Assembly (NCBI GenBank): GCA_029783825.1
Contig: JAREIK010003001.1
Span: 71,001 to 135,000 of the forward strand
Source of the DNA: Sapria himalayana
Lineage: Eukaryota > Streptophyta > Magnoliopsida > Malpighiales > Rafflesiaceae
Direction of reading: 5' to 3'
Length of the DNA stretch: 64,000 bases
The notes below the pieces were generated by a model. That model worked only from the letters and a program-made list of their open reading frames with translations. It ran no database searches and had not been told where the DNA came from. Of the stretch, positions 35,883 to 48,379 are shown piece by piece (the stretch's first letter is position 1; the number at the start of each line of letters is the position of its first letter). A program made the position numbers and the translations under genes.

Positions 35883-37944
35883 TTATTTACCACTTGTTGA
35901 GAATTCAGAATCACTGCTAGAGCTGCTTGAACTACTCGAACTACTCGATCTGCTAGAAACAGCACCTTGTTGTATCACATGAGGATGAGAAGAAATGGTA
36001 GCCATTGTTTCAACTAGATAAAAGATTTCGATGAGAGCATAACAATTATACTTAGGGAATTTCACAAATGATAAAGAAACAAATTTTGTACCTGCCATTG
36101 GCTCCCTATGAACCTCAGTGGTAGAAGATGTCCAGTTCTATATGATAACAGAAGAACAGTGAATCATTTAACAAAACAATCATGAGGGAAATCTTATCAG
36201 AGATTATAATAAATAACAATTCAGGCCCTGTTTGATGAAGCTCTTCAGAGTTAGAGATACTACTAAAATCAATAGCCATTAGCTGAAAGCTACAAATTAA
36301 AAATTGAGACATGAGCAAGTATCATGATATAGAAGTTTTCATTGTTTAAAACTGATTAATGACAACCCATATTTCAATTTGAATCAAAAAACTTTCCAAC
36401 AAGACACCACTTCAGTCTCTTACAATATCATTGATATCCTGCCAAGCTTCCCTTCCTTGGTGTGGTAATTTAAGAATGCTACTGTTCATCAACAAACTTT
36501 TCTTATAATTTTCCACAAACTGATTGAGTTCCCACAAGGTTTCCCCATCAAAAGTATCAATGTCCACTTCAATTTCATCTTCTTGTTGAAAAAGCACAGA
36601 ATTTCTTTTCTTAATTATCTGCACAACTCCATCGAGCATTTCTGATGGCAAATTCTGTAGTTGCAAACTCAGTCTATGTTTCTCTTCAAAAGAGATAACC
36701 CCCTTATCACTAGCATTATTATCTAGCTTATTTAATCCCACAGGCTTACTAGGAATAGTTCCAGTATTTGGATTATTCATTAATGTGGGTACTATTCCGA
36801 CCATAGTTTGTTCAATATTTGGAGCACAAGTGTTGATACCAGTGAAATCAGGAGACATTATGAAAGGGGCACAAGAAGCAACTACTTTAGGAGTGCAAAT
36901 GGGAGTAGAAATGGAAGCTTTCTCTTGAACATGAGCAGGACCAGTGGTTGCTTTCTTTTGAATAGGTGGAGGAACTATTGCATCATGCTTGCTTTCCAAC
37001 CGCTCATAAAAATTGTGACTAACCTTCAAAGTAGTCCACTTCTCCTCAAAAAGATTCAGCAAGACATCAGCCATGATGTGCACATCTTGCCCTTTATCAT
37101 TATACATCATTGCATTATTAAAAGTGAGCCTCACATCATCCACAAATTCCTTTGGAGATTTGTACAAGTTCTTTCTCAATTTCATACTCACAGTCCCCAA
37201 ATCCATAGGGTGTTTAATAATTGAATAATAATCATGCAACTTCAGTTTCTTTGCATCTACGGGCTTATTAAACACCCAAGAATATTGATGCTTCATCAAG
37301 TTCCCCAACAACTCCCTGCACGTCTTAAATAACTCCTTTCTATTTCTCAGTGCTTGTCTCCCAACAGAAGTCAATTTATTCTCACAACCCCAAACCATCC
37401 CCTTCCTCTGCTGAATCTCTTTCTCCTCAACTGCTACATTCACTAACTCGCCACCATTATCATGATTATAGTTATCACACATATTATCAACCGAGGTTGA
37501 CTGAAACACGTTAGAATAACTTTGCCCTACACAACTAACTTCCGAATTAGCCCTAGATAAAGTCCCAGCTTTTCCATCAGAATAGGCAGCAACGTTAGGC
37601 CTTACAAACCCATTATGTTTCACATCTTCAAGTTTGCTTTTTACAAACCTAACATGGTTTAGATCGCTTGCTAACTTTCTCTTTACCGTAGCAATGTCCA
37701 CTTTCGACAACAAATCCAAACTAATTTTTAATTTGTGTTCGATTCTAATGTACCCGGACACTGAACTCTCATTGTGAAGGTATTGCTCCAACCGCCGAGT
37801 GGCTGAGTCATCCGATACTGCGTGACAGATACCATTAGAGCCATGTACCGTGTTCTGGGAGTACACTTCGGCGGTATTATTATCTATCCATTTCTTTTTC
37901 TTTACACAATTCTCGCCTCCAGTGATAATTCTTCCAGTTGCCAT
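35883..37944 (-). CDS. GTE-family bromodomain + NET transcription regulator
   Basis: This plant BET-like chromatin reader, predicted nuclear, would bind acetylated histones. Exon 1 (37944-36424) codes 507 residues. The start MATGRIITGG resembles the MASGPIAGG start of known GTE proteins. Residues 66-105 are the plant-specific KISL...VKRKLASDL region. The bromodomain is about 206-309 with WVF (223-225), HPMDLGT and the acetyl-lysine contact Asn in MMYN (N282). NET is about 417-484 (LPSEMLDGVVQIIKKR, EIEVDIDTFDGETLWEL). The frame then meets GATATT/GTAAGA, a good donor. Probable later exons are one starting at 36282 after TTTCAG (LMAIDFSSISNSEELHQTG, end unclear), 36137-36092 (NWTSSTTEVHREPMA) and 36013-35883 with the typical Ser-rich tail (12 consecutive Ser, then DSEFSTSGK). 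The tail is expected for GTE proteins. No stops occur in exon 1. Small plus-strand ORFs across it are shadows. Confidence 0.9.
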
Positions 37945-38310
37945 GCATTAAATGCTGCTTGCGTATGGGAAGAGCTTTTAACTTATGATTTGGTGCGGTC
38001 GGAGATGTTCTTTTTGTTCTCCCTATGCTTCTGCGTGTTACTCATGGCAAGTCTACAAGAATCAAATCCACAAGCACCCCAGTTTTACTCTGATTCAGAA
38101 ACAAGCCTAATGCAATCTCGAGTTCTCATTAATACGCCATACGAGTCCGAAGGCAGACAAGGCTCAACATTTTGTGATATGTCCTATCAATTTTAGTATG
38201 TAAATATAATGTACATATATCATTTGGAGTTAAAGATAGTGATAAAAGAATTAAATCATTAAATGCATAAGAAAAATAAAGTGTAGTGGAGCATTTGTGT
38301 TTTGGAGCAA

Positions 38311-38318
38311 TATATATA
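38311..38318 (-). promoter_or_regulatory. Possible TATA box of the GTE-like gene
   Basis: On the minus strand GTTATATATATTG lies about 370 bp before the ATG. In such AT-rich DNA a TATATATA word is weak evidence. A 5' untranslated region of up to about 340 bp would follow. Confidence 0.25.
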
Positions 38319-39390
38319 ACCTAATTTAAATAGATTTTCTTTTTCAAAATAAAAAAAAATGAATCTTTTTTTTATTAAAAAAATAAACACAAAAACACTA
38401 AATAATTATATTTTGATACACAAAAAATCAGAATTCTGATTTTTTGTGTAGATTAAAAAAAATTAAAAATTTAAAAATTTAAAAATTTAAAAATTTAAAA
38501 AATTAAAAAATTAAAAGATTAAAAGATTAAAAAAATTAAAAGATTAAAAAATTAAAAAAATTAAAAAAATTAAAAATTAAAAAATTAAAAATTAAAAATT
38601 AAAAATTAAAAATTAAAAAATTAAAAAAAATATTAAAAACCTTAATAAATGATTAAATATGCATCAACTGTAGATGTTCACTCTTAGATTCAAAATCATG
38701 ACATTCAATATCAACATAACACTTCCAACCACTTATCTACAAGCATCAAGTTGAAGAATTAGCAAATATATTAATATATATATATATAACCATATGTAGA
38801 TCTTCAATATTAAAAAAAAAAGATAGTGTCTAATGGCATATGATAATTTTTATAAACAAAAATAGTGAACAATGACTTACACTCTATAAAAAAAATTGAA
38901 GTAGCATAATGAATAAATAAAATATTATTAGAAAGAACAATAGCATAGTATTAAGAACTAGATGGATAATCAAGTCATTTTTGGCATCTAAAATCAAAAT
39001 CATGTGTTTTGTGATCAATCAATTAAAATAATTACAATTAATTAATAGCCACAAATGAAATGTAGACTATAATCAATTACCATAATTATAGAAGTCATGT
39101 GTATGATATGTAAAATATATAACAAATATCTAAAGTAAATTCAAAATTTAGAAAATAAATATTCTTATGATACCATGATAGAGCTGAGAGATATCACTTA
39201 TGAGATCCAATTGCTTCCAATCTTATCATCGATAGATATATAATCCTTGGAGAATACCAGTTATAAAGAAAAGAAAGAGATAATACAAAGATTATACGTT
39301 ATATTAGAAATAAAGAAATAGTACATGAATTAATATAGTACAATAAACAAATAATAAATGAGTTAGAAGTATTTGAGGTATGTTTATTAA
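38319..39390. other. AT-rich spacer with a TTAAAA-type simple repeat
   Basis: At 38456-38635 there is a run of AAATTTAAAA, AAATTAAAAG and AAATTAAAA units of 6-10 bp. The remainder is AT-rich DNA without a recognisable gene. Confidence 0.6.
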
Positions 39391-39919
39391 TTATTAATCG
39401 ATAGATAGACAAACAGATAGACTAACTAACTGAGATATTGACTAATTAACTAATTAATTGACTAATAGAAAGACAAATTGATTGATGACAAATTGACTAA
39501 CAAAGTAATTGACTGGCATATAGATAAATAAACAAATAGATAGATTGATAGACAAACAGATAGATAAATAGTAAAATAGACAACAACACAAATAGAAATA
39601 CATACATACAAATTGATAGATAAAAAGATACATTGATTGATTGATATATAGAAAGTTAGATAAATAGATAGAAGGATAGGAAGATAGAAAAATAAATAGA
39701 TAGATAAATAGATATAGTAATAGATAGATTGACATATAAATAGATTAATAGATAGGCATATAAATAGATAGATATATAGATAGATAAGTATATACAAAGA
39801 TAGACATATAGATAGATAGATAGACATGTAGATATATAGATAGATATATAGACATATACACATATACACATATAGACATATACACATATACACATATAGA
39901 CATATACATACATAAACAC

Positions 39920-39961
<42 letters not shown>

Positions 39962-41656
39962 GATAACATATAGACAAATAGATACATAAATAGATGGATG
40001 GAAAGATAAAGAAATAGGTAGATAAACAAAATAGACAAACACACAAACAAACAAACAAACATACATACATACATACATTCATATAAATAGACAAATAGAT
40101 ATAGAGACAATTAGTTAAACAAGTAGACAAATAGATAAATAAGTAAGCATGCATGCATGTGGGTAGGCATGAAGGTAGGAATATAGATTGGCATGCAAGT
40201 ATGTAGATAGATTAGTAGATATATAGATAGATAGATAGATAAAATAGAGACACATACATATAGATATGTAGATAGATTAACAAATAGACAAATAGACTAG
40301 ATATATTGGTAGACAAACAGATAGTCAGCTAGTCATGTAGGTAGGTAGGCAGACATGCATGCATGCGTTTAGATAGACTGAAAGATAGGCAGACATAAAG
40401 ACTGACATATAGATAGAAAGATTTCCAAATAGACAGATAGACATACAAACAAATAAATAGACAAATAAATATACACACATATTGATAGACATACAGATAA
40501 ATAAATAGTCAGTCACTTATTTAGACTAACATGCAAATAGATAGACAGACAAGCATGCATACAAGTAGGTTAGTATGCGGAAAGGTAGATAGGAAGGAAG
40601 ACAAATAGACAGATAGACAGATAAAAAGATAGAGAGATAGATAAATAGACAAATAGTTAGACAAACAAAAAGATAGGAAATTGTATAGATACTTGATAGA
40701 TAGACAAGCAAATCGATATATAGACAGATACACATATAGATATATAGATAGATACGCATATATATAGATAGATATGTGATAGATAAACAAGCAGGTATGC
40801 AGGTAGATAGACAAGCAAAAAGATAGATAGATGGGTAAGCAAGCAGATAGGCAAAAATAGAGACATACAAATAGATAGACAAATATACTAAATGACTTAT
40901 TGACTGACAGATAAATAGATAGACCAATAATATAGGCAGATAAATACACACATAGATAGACAAACAAACAAACAAATATATATATATATATATAAGTAGA
41001 AAAAAAGATAGACAAACATATATATAGAGAAATTGATAGATAGATATATAAACATATAGATAGGTAGGCAGATTGAGAAATAAATATATATATATTCAAA
41101 TTGATAGAGATATAGATAAATAAATAGATAGACAAATAGAAAGATAGGTAGAAATGTAGATAGATAGAGAGATAATTAGATAGACAGACATATAGACATA
41201 TAAACACGTAGACACATAAATAGATAGATAGATACATAAATAGATAGATAGATTAATAGATAGATTGATTGATAAATAAATAAATAGATAGAGAGATAAA
41301 TAGATAGATTGATTGATAAATAGATTGATTGATTGATAAATAGATAGATAGATAGATAGATAGATAAAAATAGATAAATAGATATATAGATTGATAAATA
41401 AATAAATATGCATATAGAGAGATAAATAGATAAATATATAGACAAAATGATTCATAAATAGATGGATAGATAGATCATCATATAGATAGATAAATAAATA
41501 GATTGATAGACAACCAAACAATAAGGTAAGCAGGCAAATAGATAAATAGACAGATAGAAAAATAGAAAAATAGATAGATAGACAAATAGACAGATAAATA
41601 GATTGATATTCAAACAATTAGATAGACAAATAAATAGATAGATAGACAGACAACTA

Positions 41657-41708
<52 letters not shown>

Positions 41709-41711
41709 CAC
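39391..41711 (+). repeat. GATA/GACA tetranucleotide field, block 1
   Basis: The plus strand is almost wholly composed of TAGA, TAGAC, ATAGATA, AACAAATAGA, ACATA and GGTAGGCA words in a tetranucleotide rhythm. It includes (TA)n at 39920-39958 and (CA)n(TA)n at 41658-41706. On the minus strand a TATC repeat has no stop in any frame, which explains the long Tyr/Leu/Ser/Ile-only ORFs here; they are not genes. Confidence 0.95.
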
Positions 41712-41766
41712 TAGGGGACCTAGAATTGGGTTGTGCCAGCACTGCATGGCCCGTTTGATGCCTATA
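41712..41766. mobile_element. Short hAT-end remnant in the GATA field
   Basis: The interval starts TAGGGGACCTAGAATTGGG and ends GGCCCGTTTGATGCCTATA, the two ends of the hAT family with almost no interior. It may be a deleted MITE. No target duplication was found. Confidence 0.45.
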
Positions 41767-43066
41767 GATAAAAAGATAGACAGATAGGTAGGTAGGTAGG
41801 TAGAAAGGTAAAAAGGCACGTAGGTAGATAGACAAACATACAATCAATTAGTCAAACACAATGACATATAGATAGATAGGCAGACAAAAAGATAGATAGC
41901 TAGATAAATAGCAAGAAAGAAGGAAGGCAGGAAAAAAGGTAAGCATGCAATTTGTCAAACAAACAAAAATATAGATAAACGAACAAGTAGACAGGAAGAC
42001 AAATAGATCATCAATTAGTCAATTGATCAATTAGGCAAGTAGGAAAGCATGCAGGTAGATTGGAAGATAGGCAGGCATTCAAGTAGGCAAAAAGACTGAC
42101 ATATAGGTAGACAAATAGTCATTCGGTCATGCATGCAAGCATGCAAGCAGGCAATTAGGGAAGTAGCCAGGCATGCAGGCAAGCAGAAAGACAAATAGAT
42201 GGACATTCAGTCAGATAGACTAACAAACAAATAAAGATATACATTGATAGATAGATAGATATATACACACATATATATAGACAAATAAGCATCTAGGTAG
42301 GCATGCAGGCAAGTAGGCATGCAGGCAAGTAGGCATGCAGGCAAGTAGGTAGGCATGCAGGCAGATAGACAGATAAACAGATAAATATATAGGCATACAA
42401 ATAATTTGATAAATCGATAGACAAATAGATATATATATATAAATAGACAAATAGACAGACAAAAAGACAAATAAATAGACAAGCTGATAGACAGATAAAT
42501 GATATGCAAGGAAGTAGGCATGTAGGTTGGCATGAAGGTCGGAAGGTAGGTAAGCAGGCAGGTAGATAGATAAACATATAAACATATAGATAGATAGATA
42601 GATAGACAATTAGTCTCTTAATTAGTCTGACACATAGATAGATAGCCAAACAAGCCTGAATTTAGGCAAGAAGGTAGGTTGAAAGGTAGGTAGGTAGGCA
42701 AACAAATAGACAAATAAACAGATAAATAGATGGATGGCAAGACAATTAGATAAAAAAATATATAGACATATGATAGGTAGACAAACAAACAGATAGATAT
42801 ATAAACCATGAGATAGATAGATAAAGTGACAAACATGTAGATAGACAAACAAACAAATAGGTAGGAAGACATGTAGATAGCTAGATAGATAGATCTACAA
42901 ATAGATAAGTAGAAACATATACATACAAATAGATAGAGAGATTGATATATGGACAAATAGATAGATAAATAGATAGACTTCATTTCATACCTGATTCTTA
43001 GGTAGATAGTGACTCGAGGTATTCTGGAGTTAAATCACTCTCAGATTGATATAAATAGATAGCCAA

Positions 43067-43104
<38 letters not shown>

Positions 43105-43556
43105 GCAAAAAGATAGATATCCAAACATATAAATAGATAGATAGATAGAGAAATTGATAAATTGACAATAGACATATAGACATATAGATAGATAGGTAAA
43201 TAAAGATATAAATAGGTTGACATATAAATAGATAAATAAATTACGAGACATATGGATAGATAGATAGACATATAGATATATAAACACAGACACATTGATA
43301 GATAGATAGATACATACATACATAAATAGATACATTGATAGATATATACATATAGATAAATAGGTAGATAGATAGATAGCTAGCTAGATTGATTAATTGA
43401 TAGATAAATAGATAGATAGCTAGATAGATAGCTAGATAGACATAGAGAAAGATAATAGATAGATAGATATACAGATATATAGACATATAGATAGAGACAT
43501 ATATGTAGATATATAGATATATTGACATGTAGATACATAAATAGATAAATAGATAT

Positions 43557-43605
<49 letters not shown>

Positions 43606-44013
43606 CATATAGATGGATAAATAGATAGACACGTAGACATATAAACATACATAAAGATAAATAGATAGACTAGTAGAAAAATCGATAGATCGATAGATAG
43701 CAGGCAAGCACACATGCATGCAAGTTGGCTCGAAGATAAGAAGGTAGGTAAACATGGAGGTAAGTAGAAAGATAAATAAACAAATAGACATATAAATATA
43801 TAGATAGATAGATAGTTAGTTAGTTAGTTAGTCACTCAGTCAGTCTAATAGATATATAGATAGATAGCAAGCTAGCTAGGTAGGTAGGTAGGTAGATAGA
43901 TAGATACATTGATTGCTTGCTTGATTGATTAATTGATTGATAAACAAACAAGCATGGATTCAGGTAGGTTGGTAGGCATGTAGACAGACAGATAAACAAA
44001 ATAACTGACAGAT
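41767..44013 (+). repeat. GATA/GACA tetranucleotide field, block 2
   Basis: The repeat is as in block 1, with richer GGCA/TGCA domains (for example 41930-42190 and 42299-42375, where the 16-bp unit AGGCATGCAGGCAAGT occurs three times in tandem). There are (CA)n(TA)n at about 43062-43102 and a TA run at 43559-43602. At 42980-43045 a short non-repeat insertion of unknown origin is present. Confidence 0.95.
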
Positions 44014-44021
44014 AGCTAGGC

Positions 44022-44510
44022 TAGAGGTGTCAAACATAACGTGCCGGGCCGGGCCAGCACATTTTTAGCCAGCCTGACCGTGCTTTAGTGTCGGGCTGGG
44101 CACTGTTCTGTGACGGTTAGCTTGGCACTGGCCCACGGCACGAATCCAGGTTTGGCTATGCGTCGTCATGCCACCGCGAGTCAAACCCCTAATTAAAAAA
44201 ATTAGGGTTTCAGCACACCCCGTCATGCCGCCGCACCACTCGAAACCATAATTTTAAAAAAATTAGGTTTCTCGGCTCATGCCGAAGTACCGTGCCAATG
44301 GCCACAATACCGTGTCGGGCCAGGCAAAACACGAGACCCGGTTGGCCTCGGCATGGCATGACATGAGCCCGGGCACGGGAAATTCCCGTGCCGGGCCTGC
44401 CTAGGCAAGACCGAATTGTGCTGGGCCGGCCTAGGCATGGCCGAATCGTGTCATGCCTCGTGTTTTGCTTCATGTCAGTTCGGCCCGACCTGGCCTTGTT
44501 GACACATCTA
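44022..44510. mobile_element. hAT MITE with perfect 8-bp target duplication
   Basis: The left end is TAGAGGTGTCAAAC and the right end is GTTGACACATCTA. The flanks AGCTAGGC (44014-44021) and AGCTAGGC (44511-44518) are identical. The 489-bp element is GC-rich, carries palindromic AACCCCTAATT/AATTAGGGTTT words and encodes nothing. It defines the termini for the many related blocks elsewhere in the window. The ORF at 44210-44473 is incidental. Confidence 0.85.
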
Positions 44511-44518
44511 AGCTAGGC

Positions 44519-45856
44519 TAGAAAGATAAACAAACAAATTGACAGAAAGCTAGGCTAGACAGACAAACAAACAAACAAATAAACATGTGAGAGATAGACA
44601 AACAAATTGACATATTGAAAGTTAGATAAAGTGATAGACAAATAGAAAAATAGACAAACAAATAGGCAAATAGTCAAATAAATAGACATACATATAAATA
44701 GGTTGAAGCAAAAACATACAAATAGATAGACTAACTAAATGAGTGACTTATAGATAGACTAACTAAATGAGTGACTTATAGATAGACTAAATGAATGAAT
44801 GACTAAATGGCATATATATAAATAGATAGATATATAAACTAAAAAATAGATAGGCAGATAGATAAATAGACAAATAGACTTACAAATAGATAGATAAATA
44901 GAAAGATAGATTAATTAATATATATATATATATAGGCAGAAAGAAAAATAAACAAACATATACATATATAGATAGATAAAATATATAACAAATTAACATA
45001 ATAGGCATATAGATAGTCAAATAGAGATGTAAAATATTGACATATAGATATAGATATATATATTGATAAACATATAGATGGATTGATATATAAACCTATA
45101 TATATGTAAACACATAGACATATAGATAAATAGATAGATAGATAAATAGATACATAAATAAGTATATAAATAGATAGTTACATATAGATAGACAAGTAAA
45201 TATATATATATATATATAACTAGATAGATAGACACATAGAGAAAGATAGATATATAGATAGATTAAGATAGATAGATAGATTGATTGATTGAAAAAATGA
45301 TTCATAGATAGATGGATGGATAGATAAATAGATATGCTGATAGATAGATAGATAGAGAGAGAGAAAGACAGGTAGGAAGGCAAGAGGGCATGCATATAAA
45401 AAGGCATGCATGCAAATAGATAGATAGGATGATAAACAAATAGAAAGAGAGACAAAAAAATAAATAGACAAATAGATATGTAGACAAACTGATAGATGGA
45501 CACATGGTTAGACCTTAGATAAACAAATAGACAAATAAATGGATAGATAGATAGACAAGTAGATAGACTGATAGATAGACATGGTCAGGCATGTAGGCAT
45601 ACAAATAGGTAGATAGACATAGAGACAAGTAGATAGGTATCAGATAGGTATACAAACAAACAAACAAATAGGAAAACTAACAAACTAACTAACTAACAAA
45701 TAAACTAACTGACTAATTGATAGATAGTTTGACTAACTAATTGATAGATAGTCTAACTGACTAACTAAGTGAGTGAGAGAAAATATATAGATAGATATAT
45801 GGGTAGAAAAATAAATATATAGACAAACAAATAGATAGTCATATTGATTGATTGTT

Positions 45857-45903
<47 letters not shown>

Positions 45904-47100
45904 TATATATATAGACAAATAGATATATAGATAGATATACATATAGATAGATAGATTTATATATAGACATATAGACACTTGAACACATGGATAGATAAAT
46001 GGATAGATGAATAGATGGATATATAGATAGATATATAGATAGATAAACAAATAGATATAGATATAATGATAAATAGATAGATAAATAAATAGATATAGAT
46101 ATATAAATGGATATATAGGTAGATATAATGATATATAAATAGATAGTTAGATGGATAAATAGATAGATCGATATGAAGATATAGAGATAAATAGATAAAC
46201 AAATAGAGAAATATATACATAGATAGATGGATGGATGGATAGACATACATATAGATAATTAGACAAATAGATAAACAAATAAACAAATAGATAGACATAC
46301 ATGCTAGTAGAGAGGCATGTAGGTAAATAGGCATGCATGTAGGCAAGTAGGCAAGCAGGGAGGCAAAAAGTAAGGCAGGCAAGTAATCTGGAAAATAGAT
46401 ATATGTATAGAAAAATAGATAAATAGATAGGCAAGCATGTAAGTAGTTAAGTAGGCAGACGAGAATGTATGCATATAAAAAAGCAAATAAATAGATAGAC
46501 ATATAGATAGATAAAAAGATAGAAAGAGAGATAAATAAATATAGAGATAGACAGAAAAACAAATAAACATATAGACATGTCGATAGTAAGTGAGTTAGTT
46601 AGGCAAGCAGGTAGGCTAGCAGGCAGGCATGTTGCAAGGCAAGTAGACAAGCAAATTAATAAACAAATAGACAGATATATAAACAAATAGATATCCACCT
46701 AGCTAAATAGACATACAAATAGATAGATATACAAATAGATAGAAAAGTAGATAGACAAACAAATAGTGATAGATAGTCTGTCAATCAAATATATAGATGG
46801 ATAGATATATAGATATGTAGGTAGACAGATAGATAGATAGTTATATAGAAAGACACATAGACTACCAAACATATAGATAGATAGACATAAAGATAGATAG
46901 ATATATATATAGATAGATGATATACAAAAAGATAGATAGCAAATAAATAGAGAGATAGAAAGATAGAAAGGTAGATATATAAAAAAAACAATCAAATAGT
47001 TAGGTTGATAGATAGACATACTTATAGGTAAATAAACAGACAAACAAATAGATAGATAGATAGATTGACTAATTGATTGATTGACATGCAAATAGATTGA
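44519..47100 (+). repeat. GATA/GACA tetranucleotide field, block 3
   Basis: The tetranucleotide field resumes after the MITE. It has local duplications (a 28-bp GATAGACTAACTAAATGAGT-type unit repeated at about 44724-44780), CTAA/ACTG tetramers near 45690-45770 and a TA run at about 45860-45915. No gene is present. Confidence 0.95.
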
Positions 47101-48379
47101 CTATACTACAACAAAACAGCAAATTAATGATGCTTTATATCTTGACGCTTTCAGAAAATGTCATTATACTATTTGTAATTAGACATTTAATGACACTTTT
47201 CTAAAAGCAACATTATTTGGAAAATGTATTAAGTTTTTATGACACTTACTAGAAGTGTCATTGTTATGTGAAAAATTTAATATTATACTTAACTTAATTA
47301 TATTGAATAATCTATTGCTAGAAAGAGTTGCGCCTTTTCTTCATCGCGTTCGGCCATTTCCAACAACTCGGGTTCAAGATCGCGTCTTCGAAATCATTCG
47401 CCATATTTGTAGCATCGTGTAAGTTTCTCCATTAATTTTATAAATGTATCAGCTCTTCGCTAGCATTAACCTAATTATTAAATTGAACGTGTTCTGAGTA
47501 ATTTAGCATAAAACGCAGTATTATAAACGCATGTTTATAAGCTCTATTTGTTGGCAGCAATCGGTGATAACAACGAAAGAGTTAGGCTGAACTGACACAA
47601 CAAGTGCTGTATTAGTTGGAAACCTTTTCCTTCGCCGGAGAATACCAATCCATGGTGTCGAGACCATTTGTTAGTTTGGCACAAGTCATTTTTGGGATTC
47701 CGTCTCGAGGAAATTGGTGATTTGAAAATTCTTATTTCTATCTCTAATTCAATGCAAACTTCTTCTCCAATTTATTTTACTTATGACAATTTGAGTGCTC
47801 TCTTGTACCCAAATATCAAAAATTCTACCTTATGACAATTCTGCCTTATATCATATTCTTATATTGTAAAAAACAAACAAACATTAAAAATAATAGACAT
47901 CAATTGAACTTGGGCCTAAACATACTGCTGAGCTTAGCTTGGATATTCTAGAATCTTATAGAATTTTCTAGAATCAACATTATTGTGGCACTGGACATTG
48001 TGAAACTCCTTATGTCATAATCTTTCTGAATCTTTCCTTCAATGACATATTATATCAATGAAATAGAAATTAAATGTTGGAGTAGTCTTATTTGATATGT
48101 TCTTTTTGTAGATATTGAAGGTTATTGATTACATCATGCTCAATCTCATGGCTTAGTTCATCTGCTACCATGTTAGCCTTTTCTAACTTATAATTCAACC
48201 CAGTAAACTTTTACTAGAAACTCCAATCATTGAGTTTTTTTAAGTGATTTTCTAATGTGTTTGAAATTAAATTAATTGTATATTATTCATGCTCACCAAG
48301 AAACGAGAACCTATATGGTTATGTCTCCATGCAAGTAAGTAGTGAATTATAATGATTATTTCTTGAATTATTATTTGAT

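Noticed and set aside
36808..37224. 138-aa plus-strand ORF
   Set aside because: Antisense shadow of the GTE bromodomain exon.
37822..38196. 124-aa plus-strand ORF
   Set aside because: It overlaps the start of the GTE exon on the opposite strand and its upstream region, with no recognisable domain.
44190..44212. Telomere-like TTAGGG word within the MITE at 44022-44510
   Set aside because: It is part of a short AACCCCTAATT/AATTAGGGTTT palindrome, not a tandem telomeric repeat.
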